Origin: Pseudomonas sp. P7548
GTDB lineage: Bacteria > Pseudomonadota > Gammaproteobacteria > Pseudomonadales > Pseudomonadaceae
Direction of reading: 5' to 3'
Length of the DNA: 44,074 nt
Assembly: GCF_013386585.1 (NCBI RefSeq)
Contig: NZ_JACARO010000056.1
Location: 1-44,074, forward strand
How positions within the stretch are numbered: position 1 is the stretch's first letter; each line of letters opens with the position of its first letter. This document shows, in pieces, positions 43,368 through 44,074 of the stretch. Position numbers and translations under genes: made by a program. A model generated the notes under the pieces. It ran no database searches and was not told the DNA's origin. It was given only the letters and a program-made list of their open reading frames with translations.

Positions 43368-43676
43368 TCAACTGTCCGACAGAGGGATATCATAGCGGCC
43401 CTGCAGGTCTTGCGGGCGCAGTTTAATGCCATTGTATTGGCCCGTCAGGTGTTCATAACCGGTACGGTAGGCCGGTTGCGGCGTGACGAGGCCCAGGGAC
43501 TGGCCCCACGGCGCGGCCTGGCTGCCCGCTTCTTTAAAGCTGACACGCTGGATCAACGTGCTGGATTTCTTGGTTTTCTCGCTACCGAATGCCGCAAAGG
43601 CGCCATCGGACGCCTGGACGCCAGCAGTGGCACTGAGCATGGATAACGCCAACATCAGCTTTTTGATCGCAGTCAT
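43368..43676 (-). CDS. Small exported protein heading the phoPQ operon
   Basis: A 102-residue protein with a signal peptide (Lys5-Lys6, hydrophobic LMLALSMLSATAGV, cleavage VQA/SDG at 22). The mature part of about 80 residues is polar with conserved-looking TGYEHLTGQYNGIKLRPQDLQGRYDIPL. No Cys and no known domain. AGAGG precedes the ATG. It occupies the place of oprH in PAO1 but is too short and unlike an eight-strand porin. The PhoP half-sites directly upstream suggest strong PhoP control. Confidence 0.85.
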   Translation of the reverse strand: MTAIKKLMLALSMLSATAGVQASDGAFAAFGSEKTKKSSTLIQRVSFKEAGSQAAPWGQSLGLVTPQPAYRTGYEHLTGQYNGIKLRPQDLQGRYDIPLSDS

Positions 43677-43710
43677 GGGGCTTACCTCTACGCGTTTTGG
43701 CTGTAGGGCC

Positions 43711-43766
43711 AGACTACGCAGGCGCCCCTGAACTCCCCCTGAACGGGCTCTGAACCGGGCCTGAAC
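43711..43766 (-). promoter_or_regulatory. PhoP-box promoter: four GTTCAG half-sites
   Basis: On the minus strand GTTCAG occurs at 43766-43761, 43755-43750, 43744-43739 and 43733-43728, each repeat 11 bp after the last (5-nt spacers). This equals the Pseudomonas PhoP box GTTCAG-N5-GTTCAG, doubled. A TAGTCT -10-like hexamer (43716-43711) follows the last half-site by 11 nt. Confidence 0.85.
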
Positions 43767-43813
43767 CGCTGCGGGCTATCCTCTGGCGCGCCAACTGAAG
43801 CAAAATACCGCCC

Positions 43814-44074
43814 ATGACGCCCCTACCCGCTTGCTGCACCCCACTCGACGCCCATTGGCCGCTGCCCGACCCTTTGCCGGATACGGTGTTCCTCAGCACC
43901 CGCTTCGACCCCACCCTGCTCGCGCAGGGCGACTTCCTGCGCTGCGCCGTGCCGCCCCCGGCCAGCATCCAGCGCTCGGTGGCAAAGCGCCAGGCCGAAT
44001 TCCTCGCCGGCCGCCTGTGCGCCCGCGCAGCGCTGCAACAGCTTGATCAGCTGGACTGCGTTCCCGCCATCGGC
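43814..44074 (+). CDS. pcpS: 4'-phosphopantetheinyl transferase, PcpS/EntD type (partial, cut by window end)
   Basis: The frame from ATG stays open for 87 codons to the window edge. It reads CTPLDAHWPLPDPLP, then LSTRFDPTLLAQGDF and SVAKRQAEFLAGRLCARAAL, the N-terminal signature of the broad-range Pseudomonas PcpS and EntD enzymes; the Mg and KE motifs would lie beyond the window. PcpS loads both fatty-acid and peptide-synthetase carriers. It is divergent from the phoPQ operon; the PhoP half-sites are just upstream. Confidence 0.88.
   Translation, partial: MTPLPACCTPLDAHWPLPDPLPDTVFLSTRFDPTLLAQGDFLRCAVPPPASIQRSVAKRQAEFLAGRLCARAALQQLDQLDCVPAIG

Overview
The window looks like a chromosomal segment of a Pseudomonas, most likely of the P. 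fluorescens group. The gene order yceD-rpmF-plsX-fabD-fabG-acpP-fabF-pabC-mltG-tmk-holB-tatD, followed by sppA-HAD-rluC-rne on the other side of maf, is the standard Pseudomonas arrangement. PhoP, RNase E and the partial PcpS-type protein at the right edge read as typical Pseudomonas sequences, and the intergenic spaces carry the GTAGGAGCCGGCTTGCCGGCGA-like and GTGGGAGCGGGCTTGCTCGCGA-like REP elements of this group. DNA is GC-rich throughout. I see no prophage, transposase, tRNA, rRNA or CRISPR.

Layout. (1) 70-6777: an accessory locus with a Pls/PosA-type single-module peptide synthetase (adenylation-thiolation plus three membrane/beta-helix units), a small 4'-phosphopantetheinyl transferase coupled to its stop codon, a diamine/thialysine-type acetyltransferase, and a divergent MFS transporter. 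This is the best candidate here for a poorly described biosynthetic system, plausibly a polycationic isopeptide. (2) 6868-8317: a small secreted protein, a small winged-helix-like protein and a methyltransferase. (3) 8453-12739: a minus-strand operon of GntR regulator, ADP-ribosylglycohydrolase-fold enzyme, NCS1 permease and PfkB kinase, which looks like a counterpart of E. coli yegW-yegTUV and probably takes up and breaks down a nucleoside-like compound. (4) 12810-15968: DUF1285, DUF4823 lipoprotein, moaA and a TetR regulator. (5) 16264-16394: the small RNA RgsA on the plus strand. (6) 16413-26217: the minus-strand replication, cell-wall, fatty-acid and ribosomal-protein cluster, driven at least in part by a consensus sigma-70 promoter just before yceD. 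The pilZ gene expected between tatD and holB is not there. (7) 26323-33585: maf, sppA, HAD phosphatase, rluC and rne, the last with a leader of about 700 nt. (8) 33798-38162: a Mo-hydroxylase operon (Fe-S subunit, Mo subunit, XdhC, MobA-like). (9) 38417-41086: dctA with a sigma-54 promoter and three upstream palindromes, and a divergent AraC-family regulator. (10) 41329-43676: phoPQ headed by a small exported protein behind four regularly spaced PhoP half-sites. (11) From 43814: the N-terminal part of a PcpS/EntD-type phosphopantetheinyl transferase, cut by the window edge.

All functional calls come from reading the protein sequences and recalled family knowledge; no search was run. Motif residue numbers were counted by hand.
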